Positions 9,114-19,960 of a stretch of 64,000 bases of DNA are shown here, piece after piece. Origin of the DNA: Terriglobia bacterium (GTDB lineage: Bacteria; Acidobacteriota; Vicinamibacteria; Vicinamibacterales; CAVVIG01); contig JAIQFX010000010.1 of assembly GCA_020073005.1 (NCBI GenBank), positions 1 to 64,000 of the forward strand, given 5' to 3'. The translations under genes were made by a program, and so were the position numbers. The notes beneath the pieces are model-generated. The model saw nothing but the letters and a program-made list of their open reading frames with translations, was not told the DNA's origin and ran no database searches. Position 1 is the first letter of the stretch. The number at the start of each line of letters is the position of its first letter.

Positions 9114-9117
<4 letters not shown>
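8344..9117 (-). CDS. CpsD/CapB-type bacterial tyrosine kinase
   Basis: A 257-residue cytoplasmic BY-kinase ATPase. It has the Walker A loop TSATTDDGKTTTAINLA, Walker A' VLLVDADLRVPS and Walker B YVVIDTPPV, followed by a C-terminal tyrosine cluster (YYNAYYGYG) that is the expected autophosphorylation tail. In this family the kinase pairs with a separate Wzz-like activator, here encoded by 10951-12495, and the phosphorylation cycle controls polymer length and export. The start at 9117 overlaps the glmS stop (ATGA). The first 40 residues are a variable linker. Confidence 0.92.
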
Positions 9118-10946
<1,829 letters not shown>

Positions 10947-10950
10947 AAAT

Positions 10951-12495
10951 TCAGATCTTTCCGCGCGCCAGCATCAGCACGAGCGGGACGTTGCCGCCCG
11001 CGACGTGGCGCGACACGAGAACGATGACCATCAGGGCGCAGCCGACGCCCGCGGCGGCCACGGCGAACCGCCAGCGCTGCCCGGCGACGTCGCGCGCGGT
11101 CACGATCGGCGGCACGGTGGCGAGGACGGGGATGCGCGTGAACGCGCGCAGGTCGTCGAGCGAGTGGAACGACGTGTCGAGCTGCTCGGCCGCGAACACC
11201 GCGGCGGCGGCCGCGGCGATCGCCAGAACGCACGCCATGAGCAGCAGCTGCAGGCGGTTCGGCGCCGCCGGGTCCGCCGGCGGCAGCGCCGAATCCAGCA
11301 CGCGGAATTGTTCGCCGGACGGACGCGTCTCCAGGTTCTCGGCGAGCCGCGCGTCTTCGTACCGCTTCAGCAGCGAGTAGTAGAGCTCGGCCGTGTTGCC
11401 GTAGTCCCGCGACGTTTCCTTCATCTCCTGTCCGCGCTGCGGCGCGTTCTCCACGCGGTGCTCGTAGGTCGCGATCTGCTTTCTGAGCGCCTGCTCCTCG
11501 CGCGCCAGCCGCTGGATCTCCTGATCGGCTTCCGCGATCGCCGTGCGGGGACGCGCGCTCCCGGCCGTCGCCGCCGGCCGTCCGGCCGCCGTGGCGCCCG
11601 GCGCGCTCTGGAGCCTGGCGATTTCCATCTCGACGCGCCGGACGTCGGGATGCTGTTCGGTGTACCGCGCGCGCAACTGCGCCAGCTCGTCCGTGAGATC
11701 CATGAGGCGCTTCGCAGTCGGGGTGAGGTCGCCGGCGGGACGCGCGGCGGCCGCGGGATCCAGCTGCAGGGCGTCGCGGCGATCCATCGCACGCTGCTGC
11801 TTGTCGCTGTTGAGCCGCAGCTCGGTGTTCAGCCGCTCGATGGCCGCGAGGTTCGCCGTCGTCTGCTCCGGCAGCTCGGCTCCGTAGTGCTCGCGCAGCG
11901 TGACGGCCTGCTTGTCCTGCGCGTCGAGCCGCTGTTTCAGCTCGTCGAGCTGCGTCTTGAGCAGCTCCGCCGTGCGGTGCGCCTGGCCGTGGCGGATGTG
12001 CTGGTTCTCCTCGACGTACGAGGCCGCGAGGCTGTTCGTCACCTGCGCGACGATGAGCGGATCGGTGCCGACGTAGCTGAGCGTGAAGGCGACCGTCGTC
12101 GGGCGGGACATCGAGTTCGGCACCTCCTTGGGCTCGACCTTGATGTCCTTGCGCATGCGATCGACGGCGTCTTCGATGGGCCCGCGCGCCCTCAGGCCGG
12201 GGTAGAGCCCGAATTGCGTGATGAGCGCCTCGAGCCGCATCCGGCTCAGCATTTCCTGACCGATCGTCTGCAGCCGCGTCTCGAGCTCGCCCGTCACCGA
12301 CGATCGCACGAAGGCTTCCGGCACTTCCTCGCGCTGCACCAGCACCGTGGCGCTGGCGCGGTAGACGTCGGGCAGCGCGACGATCACGGCGGCCGACGAC
12401 GCAAGCACGAGGACGCCGACGACGATCGCGATCCATCGTCGCCGCACGATCGCGTCGGTGACGCTCGACGCGGAGCCCTGGAAATCGTCGGTCAT
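10951..12495 (-). CDS. Wzz/GumC-like polysaccharide chain-length protein
   Basis: A 514-residue inner-membrane co-polymerase. It has a TM helix near the start (WIAIVVGVLVLASSAAVIVAL), the Wzz entry motif DVYRASATVLVQ, a long periplasmic coiled coil (roughly residues 165-400), the late proline-rich LDSALPPADPAAPN segment, and second and third hydrophobic segments including VAAAGVGCALMVIVLV. There is no attached kinase domain; the partner kinase is the CpsD-like protein downstream. Starts 13 bases after the exporter gene. It would set polymer length and bridge to the outer-membrane exporter. Confidence 0.92.
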   Translation of the reverse strand: MTDDFQGSASSVTDAIVRRRWIAIVVGVLVLASSAAVIVALPDVYRASATVLVQREEVPEAFVRSSVTGELETRLQTIGQEMLSRMRLEALITQFGLYPGLRARGPIEDAVDRMRKDIKVEPKEVPNSMSRPTTVAFTLSYVGTDPLIVAQVTNSLAASYVEENQHIRHGQAHRTAELLKTQLDELKQRLDAQDKQAVTLREHYGAELPEQTTANLAAIERLNTELRLNSDKQQRAMDRRDALQLDPAAAARPAGDLTPTAKRLMDLTDELAQLRARYTEQHPDVRRVEMEIARLQSAPGATAAGRPAATAGSARPRTAIAEADQEIQRLAREEQALRKQIATYEHRVENAPQRGQEMKETSRDYGNTAELYYSLLKRYEDARLAENLETRPSGEQFRVLDSALPPADPAAPNRLQLLLMACVLAIAAAAAAVFAAEQLDTSFHSLDDLRAFTRIPVLATVPPIVTARDVAGQRWRFAVAAAGVGCALMVIVLVSRHVAGGNVPLVLMLARGKI

Positions 12496-12508
12496 GGAAT
12501 AGGCCGGC

Positions 12509-13144
12509 CTACGGGACGATGACGATGTCGTTGGGCCGCAGGAGCGTGCCTTCCTGCGCCTGGTTTCGCGTGACGAAGTCCGAGTAGTTGAAGGGCAGCC
12601 GCTGCACGCCGGCGCCCGACTGGCGCAGCACGACGATGCGCGCGCGCGCGGCGAATTCGTTGAAGCCGCCGGCCATCGCGATCGCGTCGAGGATCGTGGC
12701 GCGGCTCTTCAGCTCGTACCGCCCCGGCAGCTTCACTTCGCCGAGCACGGAGACCTTGAAGCTGTGGACTTCCTTGACGACGACGGAGACTTCCGGCGAC
12801 GTGATGTACGCGGTCAGGCTCCGGCGGAGCGCGTCGCGCAGCTCGACGGGCGTGAGTCCGGCGGCCTGCATGTCGGGCACGAGCGGCAGCGAGATCCGGC
12901 CGTCGGGCCGCACCGGGACGACGCGGCTCACGGCGTCGTTGTTCCAGACGGAGATGTCGAGCAGATCCTCGGGGCCGATGCGATACGGCTCGACGCCGGG
13001 CGCCGGCGCGGCCGCCGGAACCGCGGCCGGAGGCGGCGCCGGCGCCGCGTCGCGACGGCGATCGCCGGATCGCTGCGCGCGCGCGCCGGTCGCGGCCGTC
13101 AGCAGCGTGAGCACGATCAAGAGGCGCGCGGCGTTTCTGGACAC
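12509..13144 (-). CDS. Wza-like polysaccharide export protein (Poly_export + SLBB)
   Basis: A 211-residue outer-membrane or periplasmic exporter. A signal peptide (LLIVLTLLTAATGARA) is followed by an Ala/Pro linker, the Poly_export domain (YRIGPEDLLDISVWNND, VRPDGRISLPLV) and one SLBB domain (VSVLGEVKLPGRYEL to IAMAGGFNEFA), then PNDIVIVP at the end. No lipobox cysteine is present, unlike E. coli Wza. It sits 10 bases after the barrel protein gene. It would form the periplasmic and outer-membrane channel for the polymer. Confidence 0.92.
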   Translation of the reverse strand: MSRNAARLLIVLTLLTAATGARAQRSGDRRRDAAPAPPPAAVPAAAPAPGVEPYRIGPEDLLDISVWNNDAVSRVVPVRPDGRISLPLVPDMQAAGLTPVELRDALRRSLTAYITSPEVSVVVKEVHSFKVSVLGEVKLPGRYELKSRATILDAIAMAGGFNEFAARARIVVLRQSGAGVQRLPFNYSDFVTRNQAQEGTLLRPNDIVIVP

Positions 13145-13154
13145 GGAGACCTCG

Positions 13155-14369
13155 TTACTGCGCGGCGCGCATGGCTCTCGCGGACGTGCCCGGCGAGCCC
13201 GGCGCGGTGGTGATCGCCCTGATCATGAACACGCGATGCGCGAACGCGAGCGGCCCCGCCTGCGGGATGTCGCCGCGCTCCCACGCGTGCTGGTACGACG
13301 CTTCGATCGAGAGCCAGCGAGTCAGCGCTCTGGTTGCCGCGACGTCGACGAGATAGACGGTCGCGTCCAGGCCCGATACGTGCGCGGCGTCGTGGCTGAT
13401 GCCCGGGCCCGCGCGAAGCTCGAGCCGCCGCGTCGGGCGCACGGTTGCGCTGGCGGTCAGCCGCTCGACTTCAATCGTGCCCGCTTCTCCGAGCGCGACG
13501 GTTTCCGTCCGCTCGACGCTCACGGCCACGTCGCCGGACTTCAGCCGGCGATGAATGTCGGCGGTGAGCTCGGGGCGGACCGCGCCGCCGGAGAATCGCG
13601 GGCCGGCCATGACGGTCGCGCGCGTCAGCGCGGACAGCTCGCGCGTCCACCCGGCCAGCATCGCGCGTGACGTGCCGTTGCCGAGGGCGATCGAGTCCGG
13701 GCTCGCGTCGTTCGTCGGCAAACCGCCGAACGCGAACTGCTGTTCGCGGTATTGCGCGTGCGCGACGTCGGTCGCCGACAGATGCCGGTCGAGGCCGAAT
13801 GTGAACGTGCGCGTGACGATCGACGGCGCGACGCCGGCGAGCGCCGCGCCCGGCGCCGCTTCGGAGAACGCGCTGCGCGCGAACTCGAACTGCACCGACG
13901 CGCGCGTCCGCGCGCTGAGGTCATACGTCATCGACGGCGTCACGGTGAACTGCGTCGCCGGCGCGCGCTGGACGTTCAGGCCCGTCAGCTCGTTGAACTC
14001 CTGCGGCATGTGGGTGGTCAGGTACGACGCCGACGTCGCGAACGTCGCGGTCCGTCCGGCGTGGTAGCGCAGGCTCAGATCCGCCTGCTGGCGGGCGAGC
14101 GCATCGTCGAGAGCCGGATGATCGCGGTACTGCTCGGCGTCGAACGTGTAGCGGCCCGTCAGCTGCAGCGGCGCCGATCGATAGCCGGCGCGGAGGGCCG
14201 GGCTCGTGCGGAGCACGACGTCGGATTCGGCCGACGACTGCGACGAGAAGACGTTGGAATCCGCGACCTCGGCGACCGACAGCGAGGGAATCACGTACGT
14301 CATGCCCTGCGCCCGCGCGGCCGCGGGGACCATCGCCAGCAGGATCGCCAGCAGCGGTGTCGCGTTCAT
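13155..14369 (-). CDS. Outer-membrane beta-barrel protein of the exopolysaccharide operon
   Basis: A 404-residue secreted protein: signal peptide (LLAILLAMVPAAARAQG), then a long series of amphipathic strands with alternating residues, for example LQLTGRYTFDAEQYRD, ADLSLRYHAGRTATFATSASYLT and LRAGPGISHD. Barrels of this kind in exosortase-type or Wzx/Wzy polysaccharide loci are thought to help secretion through the outer membrane (EpsL-like role by position). The start 14369 makes an ATGA overlap with the NusG-like gene. The C-terminus does not end in the usual aromatic residue. Sequence conservation is low, so the role rests on location. Confidence 0.78.
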   Translation of the reverse strand: MNATPLLAILLAMVPAAARAQGMTYVIPSLSVAEVADSNVFSSQSSAESDVVLRTSPALRAGYRSAPLQLTGRYTFDAEQYRDHPALDDALARQQADLSLRYHAGRTATFATSASYLTTHMPQEFNELTGLNVQRAPATQFTVTPSMTYDLSARTRASVQFEFARSAFSEAAPGAALAGVAPSIVTRTFTFGLDRHLSATDVAHAQYREQQFAFGGLPTNDASPDSIALGNGTSRAMLAGWTRELSALTRATVMAGPRFSGGAVRPELTADIHRRLKSGDVAVSVERTETVALGEAGTIEVERLTASATVRPTRRLELRAGPGISHDAAHVSGLDATVYLVDVAATRALTRWLSIEASYQHAWERGDIPQAGPLAFAHRVFMIRAITTAPGSPGTSARAMRAAQ

Positions 14370-14911
14370 GATGTCGAGATGGGCGCGACGTCGGTGCAGT
14401 CGACGACGACCGCCACGCTCTGCTGCAGCAGGTCGACGGAAATCACGAACAGCCCTTTGTCCGGCTGCGTGCGCACCAGGATGCCCTCGACGCCGATCAG
14501 CGGGCCGTGCGTCACGCGGACGCGCCGGCCGACGCGCACGAACGCGTGCGGCATCACGGGCAGGTTGGCGGCGAGGAGGTTCTGGATCGCCTCGATCTGC
14601 GCGTCCGGGATCGGCGCCAGCCGGTCCCAGCCTTCGCCGAGGATGCGCACCAGGCCGCGCGCCTTGCGCACCTCGACGTGCGACGACTTGTCCATCGCGT
14701 GGCGGAGGAACAGATAGCCGGGGAACATCGGAAGACTGACGAGGTGCCGCGCGCCGCCGCGCCGCGACCACACGTTGACGGTCGGGAGAAAGAGCTCGAA
14801 GCCGCGGGCCGAGAGCTGATCGTGCACGAGCCGCTCGGCGTGGCTGCGGGTCCAGAGCGCGTACCAGTGTTCCCGTGCAGCGCCGGCCACGTGCTGTGCG
14901 GACTCGACCAT
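14366..14911 (-). CDS. NusG-family specialised antiterminator (RfaH/UpxY/LoaP type)
   Basis: About 181 residues with an NGN domain (HWYALWTRSHAERLVHDQL, RGFELFLPTV, LFPGYLF-like LPMFPGYLFLRH, VRILGEG) and a C-terminal KOW domain (VRVTHGPLIGVEGILVR). Paralogues of NusG placed first in long polysaccharide operons travel with RNA polymerase and suppress termination inside that operon, so self-regulation of the 14.6-kb unit is likely. ATG 14911 is chosen; a TTG at 14923 with AAAGGGG about 8 bases upstream is the alternative. It is not the housekeeping NusG, which normally sits beside ribosomal-protein genes. Confidence 0.9.
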   Translation of the reverse strand: MVESAQHVAGAAREHWYALWTRSHAERLVHDQLSARGFELFLPTVNVWSRRGGARHLVSLPMFPGYLFLRHAMDKSSHVEVRKARGLVRILGEGWDRLAPIPDAQIEAIQNLLAANLPVMPHAFVRVGRRVRVTHGPLIGVEGILVRTQPDKGLFVISVDLLQQSVAVVVDCTDVAPISTS

Positions 14912-15171
14912 CGTCTCCAGCAAGGCTTCGCCCCTTTCGGTTGCCGCGGCGTCATCGGCCGCGGAACCGGCAACCTGTCGACACGAACCGGGAAACCGCC
15001 GCCCGGAGCCTCGAGCGACGTGCTGCCCGATGACGCGCTTACGGTACGACGCGCGGAAGGCGCCGCCAATTCGGGTGATCCCGGTGATCCAGCGGAGAAA
15101 ACCTAGCGGCGGGCGCAGGCAAATCCTGAAGACGATCGTCCGAGGGGGCGATCTGCCTCGAGTTGCTCCCT

Positions 15172-15177
15172 TATAAT
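15172..15177 (+). promoter_or_regulatory. Possible -10 element before the permease genes
   Basis: The bases TATAAT stand out in a G/C-rich gap and lie 22 bases before the GTG chosen for the permease gene. No convincing TTGACA-like -35 is 16-18 bases upstream, so this is only a weak promoter call. The 250-base gap 14924-15171 also has to hold the promoter of the divergent exopolysaccharide operon; I found no clear element for it. Confidence 0.35.
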
Positions 15178-15198
15178 GTGCGCGACTCGGACCCCGAG

Positions 15199-16164
15199 GT
15201 GAAGGCCACGTTCCTCGTCGCGCGCGTCCTGAACTCGCTGTTCGTCATGGCGCTGGTCGCGCTCGTGACGTTTCTCCTGATCGATCTGGCCCCGGGCAAT
15301 TACCTCGACGAGCTGGCGTCGAACCCGCAGATCTCACGGGCGACCCTTGATCGCGTTCGCGACCAGTACGGACTCGGTCAGCCGTTCTACGTCAAGTTCT
15401 GGCGATGGGGCCGGAGCCTCGCGGCCGGTGACCTCGGCGATTCCTTCGTCTATCAGCGCCCGGTCCGTCAACTGCTCGCCGAACGGCTCGGGAACACGTT
15501 GCTCCTGAATCTCGCGGCGCTCGCGTTTGCCTGGCTTGCGGGCGTGGCCCTCGGCCTTGCCGCGGCCGCTCGACGAGGCTCGGCGCTCGACTGGATCATC
15601 CGTGCGATCACGACCGCCTTGCTGTCGACGCCAGCCGTCGTCGTCGCGATCGTGCTGCTCGCCTGCGCCGCGCAGCTCGGTTTGCCGATCGGCGGCGTGT
15701 CCGCGACGGCCCGCCCGTCCGCCGACGGCGCCCGCCATGTCCTCGACCTCGCGCGCCATCTGATGCTTCCGGCGCTGGCGGTCGCGGCGGCGTGGCTGCC
15801 GGCGATCGCCCAACACACCCGCGCGGCGATCGGGTCGGCGCTTGATGCGCCGCACATGCTTGCCGCGCGCGCGCGGGGGATCGGTCGCGTTCGTCTGGTC
15901 ATGGTCCACGCGACGCGTGAGGCGCTCAGCCCGTTGATCGGCTTTCTGGGTCTGTCGGTGTCGGGGCTGGTGAGCGCATCGCTCATCGTCGAGGTCGTCA
16001 TGGCGTGGCCGGGGATCGGCTCGCTCGCGTACGAAGCCGTGCTGAGGCGCGACATCTTTCTCGTCGTCGATCTCGTTCAGTTCTCCGCACTCTTCCTGCT
16101 GGTGGGCAACACGATCGGCGACGTGCTGCTGAGTCTCGCCGATCCACGAGTCACCCACGCATGA
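15199..16164 (+). CDS. Dpp/Opp-type ABC transporter permease, first subunit
   Basis: A 321-residue inner-membrane protein of the DppB/OppB type with six predicted helices. Supporting features are the N-terminal LLIDLAPGNYLDEL, the RDQYGLGQPFYVKFWRW block, and the EAA loop where the cytoplasmic ATPase docks (ARARGIGRVRLVMVHATREAL), followed by VSASLIVEVVMAWPGIGSL. Together with the next gene it would form the membrane channel of a peptide or related solute importer. The start is set at GTG 15199; a TTG at 15163 would place the TATAAT inside the coding region. No ATPase gene is in the window, so energy must come from one encoded elsewhere. Confidence 0.88.
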   Translation: MKATFLVARVLNSLFVMALVALVTFLLIDLAPGNYLDELASNPQISRATLDRVRDQYGLGQPFYVKFWRWGRSLAAGDLGDSFVYQRPVRQLLAERLGNTLLLNLAALAFAWLAGVALGLAAAARRGSALDWIIRAITTALLSTPAVVVAIVLLACAAQLGLPIGGVSATARPSADGARHVLDLARHLMLPALAVAAAWLPAIAQHTRAAIGSALDAPHMLAARARGIGRVRLVMVHATREALSPLIGFLGLSVSGLVSASLIVEVVMAWPGIGSLAYEAVLRRDIFLVVDLVQFSALFLLVGNTIGDVLLSLADPRVTHA

Positions 16165-17147
16165 GGAAGGTCCGTCTCGCGGCATGGATCTTCCTGGCAT
16201 TCATCGGCGTGATTGCCATCCTTCCGGATTTCTTCTCGCCGTATTCGCCCAGCCATCAATATCGGGACTTCCCCTACGCGCCACCGGGCCGCTATCACGG
16301 CGCGTCAGTGCACTGGTTCGTGCACGGGGAGCCGTACAGATGGCTCGGGCTCGTGCCCGCCTCCGTTCGCCTGTTCGGCTCACCGGAGCCAGGACGCCTG
16401 TTCGTGCTCGGCACCGACGAGTTCGGCCGCGACGCGTTCTCCCGGCTGTGCCACGGCGCCTCGGTGTCGCTGCTTCTGGCGCCGATGGCCGCGCTGCTGT
16501 CGATCGCGCTGGCGGTCGTGTTCGGCGCGTGGGCGGGCATGTGTCGTGGCGTGGTCGACGTATGTGTCACGCGCATCAGCGAAGCGTTCGTCGTCCTGCC
16601 GTGGTTCTACGTGGTGGTCGCGCTTCGTGCGGCGCTCCCGTTGTCGCTGGGCGGACCGACGGCCGTGTTGATCGTGTTTGCGCTCCTGGCTGCGCTCGGG
16701 TGCGCGACGCCAAGCCGCCTGTTCCGCGGACTTGTGCTCTCACTGGCGCATCGCGAATTCGTGCTGGCGGCGCGCGCCACCGGGGCCAGCCGCAGCCGGG
16801 TGCTGAGCCGTCACATCCTTCCGTTCCTCTGGCCGGCCATACGGACGCAACTGTTGATGAGCATTCCTGTTTTCATCATCACCGAGGTGACCCTGTCGTT
16901 TCTTGGTCTCGGTGTCGCAGATCCGATGCCGACGTGGGGCGGAATGCTCGTACCGCTGCAGCAGTACGTCGTCCTCACGTCCTATCCGTGGATGTGGATG
17001 CCGGCCGTGGCCATTGTGAGCGTGTGCCTCGCGCTGCAGATCGTCGCCCGCGAATCGGGCGATCCCTCGTCCGTGCTCTCGACGCCGGCGTCCTGGCAGG
17101 CGAACTACGCGGAATCGGCGCCGATCAGAATGAACGGCGCCCAGTAG
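16161..17147 (+). CDS. Dpp/Opp-type ABC transporter permease, second subunit
   Basis: A 328-residue DppC/OppC-like permease. It has a single leading helix (IFLAFIGVIAILPDFF), a periplasmic insert of about 60 residues, the LGTDEFGRDAFSRLCHGASVSL block that is the DppC hallmark, the EAA loop (AARATGASRSRVLSRHILP) and the final FIITEVTLSFLGLGV...PTWGGML segment. The start makes an ATGA overlap with the first permease. The 3' end overlaps the last 43 bases of the CHAT gene, which is on the other strand. The matching binding protein is probably the one encoded at 19957-21663 on the opposite strand. Confidence 0.9.
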   Translation: MRKVRLAAWIFLAFIGVIAILPDFFSPYSPSHQYRDFPYAPPGRYHGASVHWFVHGEPYRWLGLVPASVRLFGSPEPGRLFVLGTDEFGRDAFSRLCHGASVSLLLAPMAALLSIALAVVFGAWAGMCRGVVDVCVTRISEAFVVLPWFYVVVALRAALPLSLGGPTAVLIVFALLAALGCATPSRLFRGLVLSLAHREFVLAARATGASRSRVLSRHILPFLWPAIRTQLLMSIPVFIITEVTLSFLGLGVADPMPTWGGMLVPLQQYVVLTSYPWMWMPAVAIVSVCLALQIVARESGDPSSVLSTPASWQANYAESAPIRMNGAQ

Positions 17148-19960
17148 TACGGATGGTCGTATTCGCGACGAAGCTCCGCCGTCGCCGCCCGAAGCGCGGC
17201 CGCCTTTCCGAGCCCGGCTTCGATACCACGGTAGAAGAATTTCATGAACTCGGCCGTGCTTCGGTCGTGAACGTCCCAGAGCGTGACCAGCAGCGATCGC
17301 GCGCCCGCCGCGAGCAGCCCCCACGTGAGACCGCGCAGCTCGTCGCCATCCGCCACGACGCTCAGTCCCGTGCCGCAGCCGCTGAGCGTCACGAGATCGA
17401 CGGGAAGCGGAAGACTGGAGATGTCGTACAGCGTGAGGTACGAATCGCCCAGGCGCACGCCGGAAAAGAGCGGGTTGTCTTCGCGGAAGTATCCGTGCGT
17501 GGCGATGTGCACGATGCGGCGGCCGGGGCCCAGGGCCCGCAGCGTGCCGATCGACGCGTCCGCGCCGATGCGCGCCTCCACATGGGGCAGCAGATTCGCG
17601 ACGGCCCGCACTTCGTCGAGGATGAACGGTGCGCGGCCGTCCGGCACGCCGAGGACCAGCGAGCCGTTCCCATGCGGCGCCGATCGCTGGCCACAGAGCG
17701 CGTAGATGCTCGCGCTCGGCGCATACGACAGGTCGGTCGTGTCGGCCACGTATGAATGGCCGTCATACAGCGCGTGAAACGGCACGGAGTGCAGGAGATC
17801 ATGAGGGACGATGACGACGGGGCGGCCGCGCTCGAGCGGGAGCGGCGCGAGCAGCTCCTGATACAACTCGTACAGATGCACCTGCGTGGCGTCGCAGGCG
17901 GACGCGCCGACGCGATCCAGATCGAATTGGAATCTCGAGAGGTGAAACTGCAGCATGCGAAGCGGGCGCCTGACGCGTGAAACCGTTGTCAGCGGTATCA
18001 CCTTCAGATCGTCGCGCGTCAGGAGCACGGCGAGAATGCGATCGCCCGTTCTGAAATACTCGACGAGCGTCGTCTCGGGTTTCAACGTGGCCCGTATCGC
18101 GTCGGGCGTCGCGGCGGCGGCGTCCCGAAGGCCGATCGACGTCCGGTCGCCCGGCGGCATCTCGCGCAGCACCTTGATGAAGGCGTGCTCCCGCCGCCGC
18201 AGTTCCGCCTGCAGGCTCTCGAGGCGCTTCACCGATCGGTCGTCGCGGTTGAGCTGTTCGCGCTCGATGCGGTGGTGGTACCAGTTGAGTTCTTCACGCA
18301 GCGTCCGGATCGGCCGGGCCATCTCGCGCTGCCCGGCGCCGAGCAACGGCATCGGATGGACGCGCTCGAAGAACGCGTCGCGCAGACTCCGCGACTTCGC
18401 ATCCTCGACGTAGCCGAAGATTTCGACGGCCGCGCGCTGCTGATTCGCGTGGTGCAGGCACAGATCGACGAGCCGCTCGTACACGGCCGCTTTCCCGGTC
18501 ATGAACGCGATCTTGAGATCCTCGCCGCAGAGGACGCTGCGCTGCGACTCCAGCCAGTCCCGCGCGGCGCGATACGACGCATAGGCGTCCGCCGGTTTGT
18601 TGGAGGCTTCCTCGATTTGTCCCAGCAGGAAGTGAGCCTCGTGCGCGAGCACCGGCGCCTCGCTCTCGTCGATTCGTGCCAGCGCGCTCCGGCAGTGCGC
18701 GACCGCGTCCGACACCGCGTAGGTCCGCAGCGCGATGCGCGCCAGGAGCAGTTCGCAGATCGCCTCCTTCCGGCGGAGCCCCAGCGTGCGGAAGGCCGCG
18801 AGCGCCGCCAGCGCGAGCTGTCGCGCCTCGACATGCCGTCCCTCGTTCGCGAGCAGGACCGCCTGATACAGATCGATGACGGACGGCCATGCCGCGTTGT
18901 GCTCGCGCTCGAACTGCGCGCGAGCCTGTCCGAGCAGCTCCAGCGCTCGCAGCGGCTCGCCCTGGCGGCTGAGGGCGATCGCCAGGTTCGTCTGCGCCCG
19001 CGCCGTCTCGTACGCGTTGCCGAGGCGCTCGAAGATTGCCTGCGCGTCCCGCGCCATCTCCGCGGCCTCGTCGCGAAGATCCAGCTCGAGGTAGATCTCG
19101 GCCTGGTCGAGGTTGCACAGGGCGGCATGGTACAAATCCCCGGCCGCCGAGCAGGCCACGCGCGCCACGCGGAGCATGTCGAGCGCGCGGTTGTAGTCGC
19201 CGCGGAAGAAGTGCAGATACGCGATGTTGTAGTCGGCCTGGGCGACGAGGGCCTTCATGCCCGCGCGATCGCAGTGCGCGCGCGCGCGCTCGTACGTGGC
19301 GACGGCGCGCTCGAAATCGTTGAGGGCGATGAGGCACACGGCCATGTTGTGCAGCGAGACGCCGATCCCTTCCGCATCGTCGAACGGGATCAGCCGCTCG
19401 AGCGCGCGCTCGTAGCGTTCGAGCGCCTCGGCGAAACGGTCCTGGCGATGCAGAATGTTGGCGACGTTGATCTCGAGGCGCGCCAGCCGGTGGTCGTCGC
19501 CGAGTGCTGTGAAGATCTTCTCCGCCCGCTTCGCCGCGTCCAGGGCCTGCGCGTATCGGCCGAGCAGAAGCTGCGCCTTGATGGACGAGCTGAGCGTGCG
19601 GCCGAGCTCGACGAGGTTGCCGCTTCGCTCGAACAGCCGCGCAGCCTCGTCGAACAGACCGACAGCCGGCCTCAGCTCGTTGCGGAACCGGAGCGCGTTC
19701 GCCTTTGCCCGCAGCGCGCGCGCCATCGCATCGTCGCTCAACACGCGCCGCGCGGCCACGATGGCGGCCTCTGAAAGCGCGGCCGCCTCGTTCACGTCCA
19801 CGTGCACGCGCTCGCGGACCGCGTCCGCCAGCTGCTCGACGATCGACGCATGGATGAATCGCGGATGCGTCCTGAAGAATCGCCTGCGGCTCGCCGCGTC
19901 GGAAAGGCGGGCCAGCTCTTCGACAGATGCGGGACTCAGCCGGGGCGCCGGGGCGCTCAT
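17105..19960 (-). CDS. TPR-repeat protein with C-terminal CHAT protease-like domain
   Basis: A 951-residue cytoplasmic-looking protein with no signal peptide. About residues 60-560 are tetratricopeptide repeats of the A-x2-Y-x2-A type (for example GRYAQALDAAKRAEKIFTAL, RFAEALERYERALERLIP). A basic helical linker (LREELNWYHHRIEREQLNR) leads to a CHAT domain from about 650. The caspase-like dyad is intact: His822 in HIATHGYF and Cys862 in LSGCGTG. CHAT proteases act as regulated proteases, as in Craspase or TPR-CHAT defence, or as separase-like enzymes; the substrate here is unknown. Its start overlaps the stop of the peptide-binding protein gene (ATGA), and it ends the subtilase operon. Confidence 0.9.
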   Translation of the reverse strand: MSAPAPRLSPASVEELARLSDAASRRRFFRTHPRFIHASIVEQLADAVRERVHVDVNEAAALSEAAIVAARRVLSDDAMARALRAKANALRFRNELRPAVGLFDEAARLFERSGNLVELGRTLSSSIKAQLLLGRYAQALDAAKRAEKIFTALGDDHRLARLEINVANILHRQDRFAEALERYERALERLIPFDDAEGIGVSLHNMAVCLIALNDFERAVATYERARAHCDRAGMKALVAQADYNIAYLHFFRGDYNRALDMLRVARVACSAAGDLYHAALCNLDQAEIYLELDLRDEAAEMARDAQAIFERLGNAYETARAQTNLAIALSRQGEPLRALELLGQARAQFEREHNAAWPSVIDLYQAVLLANEGRHVEARQLALAALAAFRTLGLRRKEAICELLLARIALRTYAVSDAVAHCRSALARIDESEAPVLAHEAHFLLGQIEEASNKPADAYASYRAARDWLESQRSVLCGEDLKIAFMTGKAAVYERLVDLCLHHANQQRAAVEIFGYVEDAKSRSLRDAFFERVHPMPLLGAGQREMARPIRTLREELNWYHHRIEREQLNRDDRSVKRLESLQAELRRREHAFIKVLREMPPGDRTSIGLRDAAAATPDAIRATLKPETTLVEYFRTGDRILAVLLTRDDLKVIPLTTVSRVRRPLRMLQFHLSRFQFDLDRVGASACDATQVHLYELYQELLAPLPLERGRPVVIVPHDLLHSVPFHALYDGHSYVADTTDLSYAPSASIYALCGQRSAPHGNGSLVLGVPDGRAPFILDEVRAVANLLPHVEARIGADASIGTLRALGPGRRIVHIATHGYFREDNPLFSGVRLGDSYLTLYDISSLPLPVDLVTLSGCGTGLSVVADGDELRGLTWGLLAAGARSLLVTLWDVHDRSTAEFMKFFYRGIEAGLGKAAALRAATAELRREYDHPYYWAPFILIGADSA

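Noticed and set aside
14920-14934. A GG...GC spaced like a sigma-54 promoter ahead of the NusG-like gene
   Set aside because: Only the GG and GC match; the rest of the -24 element is poor and it overlaps the start codon region.
15163-15198. TTG at 15163 as the start of the first permease
   Set aside because: It would place the TATAAT element inside the coding region and add residues unlike the family's N-terminus; GTG 15199 fits better.
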